A stretch of 64,000 nt of DNA from an uncultured Sphingomonadales bacterium. Its GTDB lineage: Bacteria; Pseudomonadota; Alphaproteobacteria; Sphingomonadales; Sphingomonadaceae. The stretch lies in NCBI GenBank assembly GCA_903821685.1, contig CAIJLW010000084.1, forward strand, positions 16,516 through 80,515, given 5' to 3'. Below the pieces are notes generated by a model. The model was not told the DNA's origin. It did not search any database and saw only the letters and a program-made list of their open reading frames with translations. A program made the translations under genes and the position numbers. Shown here one piece after another: positions 61,515-64,000 of this stretch (within the stretch, counting starts at the first letter, position 1; the number at the start of each line of letters is the position of its first letter).

Positions 61515-61970
61515 CTAACGCCCCTCACGCGCAGCCTTGCCGAAGACGCGGTATTGTTCGTTTCCGACAAAACCAAACTTCGTAATGCCACTCCGCTTCA
61601 CAGACACCAATGCTTTATCAACGGTGTCATACGGCGCCGTTGGCGCTGGCTGAAACTGAAGCTCCGGCTCAGGGCTCATTGATTTCGTCCGGACCAGATA
61701 CTGCTCCATCTGCTGCAATGTAATCGGCGTACCGTTCCATTGAATAGTGCTATCCGGAAGGATGATGATCTTGTTGATAACAGGATCAATCGGGACCTCT
61801 GGTGGAGGTGCGTTAGGATCATTGACCGGAAGGTCGATGTTAACGGCGTGCGAAACCGGGGGGATGGTGATCATCAGCATGATGAGGAGAACGAGCATGA
61901 CGTCGATCAACGGCGTCGTGTTCATTTCCATCATCGGCTGGCCATCATCTTTACCGCCACTCATTGCCAT
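61515..61970 (-). CDS. exbD: Biopolymer transport protein ExbD (second copy)
   Basis: The 151-residue product has a short cytoplasmic start (GGKDDGQPMMEMNTTPLIDVMLVLLIMLMITIPP, with the proton-carrying Asp in LIDVML) and a periplasmic domain. Such pairs of ExbD proteins assemble with a pentameric ExbB to drive TonB by proton flow. This is the last gene of the operon tonB-exbB-exbD-exbD on the minus strand. RBS AAGGAACAAAC precedes the ATG at 61970. It differs considerably from its neighbour in the periplasmic part, so the two are not simple duplicates. Confidence 0.9.
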   Translation of the reverse strand: MAMSGGKDDGQPMMEMNTTPLIDVMLVLLIMLMITIPPVSHAVNIDLPVNDPNAPPPEVPIDPVINKIIILPDSTIQWNGTPITLQQMEQYLVRTKSMSPEPELQFQPAPTAPYDTVDKALVSVKRSGITKFGFVGNEQYRVFGKAAREGR

Positions 61971-61991
61971 GATGTTTGTTCCTTAAATTGC

Positions 61992-62537
61992 TTACTGGAC
62001 ATTCGCGTTTTCGAATGGCGACGAAATGAAGCCAACGCGAGCAAATCCAGCCATTTGCATGGTGTAAATCGCACCACCAATACACCGATAAGGCGTATTG
62101 ATGTCACCACGAATATGCGCCTCTGGCAGCATGTCGGGCTCAATCAGTCCGGCAGCGGCAGCTTCTGGGCCACCCAGCTTTTCAAACTCAGCCTTCAAAT
62201 GCTTTGCAGCACGATCCACCAATTCGGTCGAATCGACCGGCGTGACATTCCAGTAAATACGACACTCCCCATTCGGGTTTGCACCTTGATAAGCTGGGTC
62301 ACCTGGATCACGTCCAGCAACATCAGTTGTAGTCACCGACAACAAAACGTTTTCACGCTTTGCCTTGGTTGGCTCGAACTTGATGACCGGAATGTCCATT
62401 TTCACTGATTGGATCGAAACTGGAATTGCAATGAGGAACACTATGAGGAGCACCAGCATGACGTCGACAAGCGGCGTCGTGTTAATGTCAGACATTGGCG
62501 TAAAACCGCCGCCGCCGCCTCCTGAACTGATTGCCAT
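61992..62537 (-). CDS. exbD: Biopolymer transport protein ExbD (first copy)
   Basis: This 181-residue ExbD starts with a glycine-rich cytoplasmic segment (SSGGGGGGFTPMSDINTTPLVDVMLVLLIVFLIAIPV; the proton Asp is in LVDVML) and carries a longer periplasmic domain than its partner, with a repeated pattern AKHLKAEFEKLGG. Two different ExbD genes in tandem, as here, are common in sphingomonads and may form heteromers (inference). The stop of exbB upstream is about 90 bases from its start, and the second exbD follows after 21 bases. Confidence 0.9.
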   Translation of the reverse strand: MAISSGGGGGGFTPMSDINTTPLVDVMLVLLIVFLIAIPVSIQSVKMDIPVIKFEPTKAKRENVLLSVTTTDVAGRDPGDPAYQGANPNGECRIYWNVTPVDSTELVDRAAKHLKAEFEKLGGPEAAAAGLIEPDMLPEAHIRGDINTPYRCIGGAIYTMQMAGFARVGFISSPFENANVQ

Positions 62538-62629
62538 TGGCCAATCCTCTCTAAATAAATTGGGTCAAAATCGAGCGCCAGCATCATGCTGGCGGATGGG
62601 CTACGCCGAAACGCAGCCCTCACCCAATC

Positions 62630-63385
62630 TTACTTCTTAACGGCTGCTGGAGCTGGCTTGCCTGCTGCAGCTGCAGTTGGCGTTGGCTTCAAGCGGCCAC
62701 CCGATGACATGAAACCAATCACCTCATTCGAGAAATCAGACAAGCTGCGCGCGATTGTCTTGTTACGGGCCTGAAGCCAGTTGTAAGCAAGCACGGCAGG
62801 AACAGCAACAAACAGACCAATTGCGGTCATGATAAGTGCTTCGCCTACTGGACCAGCAATTTTACCAATGTCGGCTTGACCGGCGATGCCGATTTTGATC
62901 AGCGCCGAGTAGATCCCGATAACGGTTCCGAGCAGACCAACGAAAGGTGCAGTTGCTCCAACTGTTGCAAGGAAGGGAAGGCCGGTCGACAACTTGCTGT
63001 TGATCGCATCTTCCGAACGCGCCATCGCGCTGTGCAGCCAGTCATGTGCTTCAACTGGATCAGTCAATAGGCCATGCTGCTTTTGTGCCTCTATACCATC
63101 GTCGACAACTTGACGATATGCGCTGTTCTTTTCGAGCTTCGCCGCGCCTTCTTCAAGTGAGGCTGCACGCCAAAATTGTGCGCGCACGTCTTTGTACTGG
63201 TTCAAAACCTTCTGCTGTTCAAACAACTTCGTGAACATGATGTAGAATGAGAAAACCGACATGATGACCATAACCGAGAAAATCGCGATGGAGATCGGGC
63301 CGCCTTCTTTAAGTGCAGGAATGAGGCCGAATTGTGCGGCGGCCTCAGGTGCGGCACCAGCCGCGGTCAAAAACAAAATCGACAT
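62630..63385 (-). CDS. exbB: Proton channel family protein ExbB/TolQ
   Basis: The 251-residue MotA/TolQ/ExbB protein has a hydrophobic helix GGPISIAIFSVMVIMSVFSFYIMFTKLF, then a cytoplasmic part with EGAAKLEKNSAYRQVVDDGIEAQKQ and the two further helices LSTGLPFLATVGATAPFVGLLGTVIGIYSALIKIG and IAGPVGEALIMTAIGLFVAVPAVLAYNW, the typical ExbB family signature. The extra N-terminal stretch (AAAEAAAQFG-like) matches the sphingomonad type. GAGAGGTAGTTAAA precedes the ATG. It follows tonB and precedes two exbD genes. Confidence 0.93.
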   Translation of the reverse strand: MSILFLTAAGAAPEAAAQFGLIPALKEGGPISIAIFSVMVIMSVFSFYIMFTKLFEQQKVLNQYKDVRAQFWRAASLEEGAAKLEKNSAYRQVVDDGIEAQKQHGLLTDPVEAHDWLHSAMARSEDAINSKLSTGLPFLATVGATAPFVGLLGTVIGIYSALIKIGIAGQADIGKIAGPVGEALIMTAIGLFVAVPAVLAYNWLQARNKTIARSLSDFSNEVIGFMSSGGRLKPTPTAAAAGKPAPAAVKK

Positions 63386-63465
63386 TTTAACTACCTCTCA
63401 AAAAATACTACTTGCTAGCAAAAAAGACCCGGCGCGAAGTTTTTTCTTCGTGCCGAGCCACAAAA

Positions 63466-64000
63466 TTATTTCGGTATCTGCCACCGCACACGGTTCGAAT
63501 AGGAACCTTGAACCGCTTCACCATTACGAACGGCCGGCGTAAAGCGCGCGCGGCGTTTAACGTTGGTGCAGGTTGCGGCGTCAAGATCGGCATGACCGCT
63601 CGATTGAGTAACCGAGCAATCAATAACCTTACCATCAGTACCGATCGTGACCCGGAAACCAGTTGTCCCTTCACGCTCCTGCTGCAAAGCGCGCGATGGG
63701 TAATCGTTCGTGTTCGCCCAGTTCCCTGGATTCCCCCGTGGCTTCGCCTCAGCAGTAGGACCTGCTGGCGGTGGCGGTGGAGCTGGCGGAGCCGCGGTTG
63801 GCACCATCGGTGCCGCAGGTGGCGGCGTATCGACAGTTCGAATGCTTGGCGGAGGCGTCACCGTTACCACCATCGGCGGAGGCGACACGACCGGAGGCTC
63901 GATCTGCTTTTCAGGCTCAGGTGGCGGCTCTTCTTCTTCGGGTGGCTCTTCTTCTTTCACGTCGACCACAGTCATTTTTTCCTTGATGGCAATGACCGCA
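63466..64000 (-). CDS. tonB: TonB-family energy transducer, 5' end beyond window
   Basis: On the minus strand the frame is open to the window edge, so the true start lies outside; the piece has AVIAIKEKMTVVDVKEEE, then a proline/glutamate-rich linker (EEPPEEEEPPPEPEKQIEPP) and a TonB C-terminal domain with TTGFRVTIGTDGKVIDCSVTQSS, DLDAATCTNVKRRARFTPAV and SNRVRWQIPK. This is the canonical spacer and C-terminal part of TonB, which contacts the TonB boxes of outer-membrane receptors. It heads the tonB-exbB-exbD-exbD operon and could power the siderophore receptor at the other end of the window. The ATG at 63975 seen within is not the true start. Confidence 0.9.
   Translation of the reverse strand, partial: AVIAIKEKMTVVDVKEEEPPEEEEPPPEPEKQIEPPVVSPPPMVVTVTPPPSIRTVDTPPPAAPMVPTAAPPAPPPPPAGPTAEAKPRGNPGNWANTNDYPSRALQQEREGTTGFRVTIGTDGKVIDCSVTQSSGHADLDAATCTNVKRRARFTPAVRNGEAVQGSYSNRVRWQIPK

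Overview
The window is a chromosomal segment of a sphingomonad-like alphaproteobacterium; family-level placement is inferred from gene content, and a Sphingorhabdus-type aquatic relative is plausible but unproven. Supporting signs are CarD, the GIN-domain/DUF192/NDUFA12/DUF2155/aat block, purC-purS-purQ, the pst/pho cluster with long PstC and PstA proteins, DUF2794-cysE, a bifunctional Rel protein, and an abundance of TonB, carotenoid and aromatic-type enzymes. Coding density is high and genes are intact apart from four decayed or broken loci.

Layout. 1-6.8 kb: 5' end of a siderophore receptor behind a Fur-like box, an ArsC-like reductase, an EAL-domain remnant, a fatty acyl-AMP ligase, recX, rel, a small secreted protein and an HxlR regulator with a palindromic operator candidate. 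7-16 kb: carD; a DCC-thiol protein with a permuted photolyase-like flavoprotein; methyltransferase, GIN, DUF192, NDUFA12, DUF2155 and aat; purC, purS, purQ; a frameshifted VanZ-like gene; yhhQ and tRNA-Arg(TCT). 16-25 kb: carotenoid oxygenase; a divergent lysine-catabolism pair (ALDH7 and glutaryl-CoA dehydrogenase); hslO-argF-argD; a 41-residue membrane protein and an alternative oxidase. 25-26.6 kb: an AT-richer accessory patch with a two-repeat small protein and two DNA-binding proteins. 26.7-31.5 kb: glmU and glmS with an LpxA-like protein and a truncated PIN domain wedged between them, then gph. 31.6-39 kb: complete phosphate regulon phoR-pstSCAB-phoU-phoB with a Pho-box candidate, then an orphan Flp pilin. 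39.6-52.8 kb: short-chain dehydrogenases, cysE, oxyR, moaED, pgsA, an MFS transporter, quinone reductase, tRNA-Leu(CAA), an aldehyde dehydrogenase, acyl-CoA ligase, thiolase and a DJ-1/PfpI protein. 52.8-57 kb: lipoprotein PQQ/heme alcohol dehydrogenase, then glnB-glnA behind a sigma-54 promoter candidate. 57-60 kb: a decayed LuxR-type regulator and a light-driven proton pump (rhodopsin) followed by the retinal-forming Blh enzyme. 60-64 kb: an M20 peptidase and a tonB-exbB-exbD-exbD energy-transduction operon running off the window.

The most notable system is rhodopsin plus Blh. The rhodopsin has the proton-pump residues D92, T96, E103 and K228, a Leu at the green-tuning position, and a Gly (149) where ungapped alignment to green proteorhodopsin places F152, the position that opens the carotenoid-antenna fenestration in xanthorhodopsin-type pumps. 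Between the two genes are two strong hairpins, one overlapping the possible start codons of blh, which suggests that retinal supply is uncoupled from or attenuated relative to opsin synthesis. Light capture, the alternative oxidase and TonB-driven uptake fit an aquatic oligotroph, although that ecological reading is inference.
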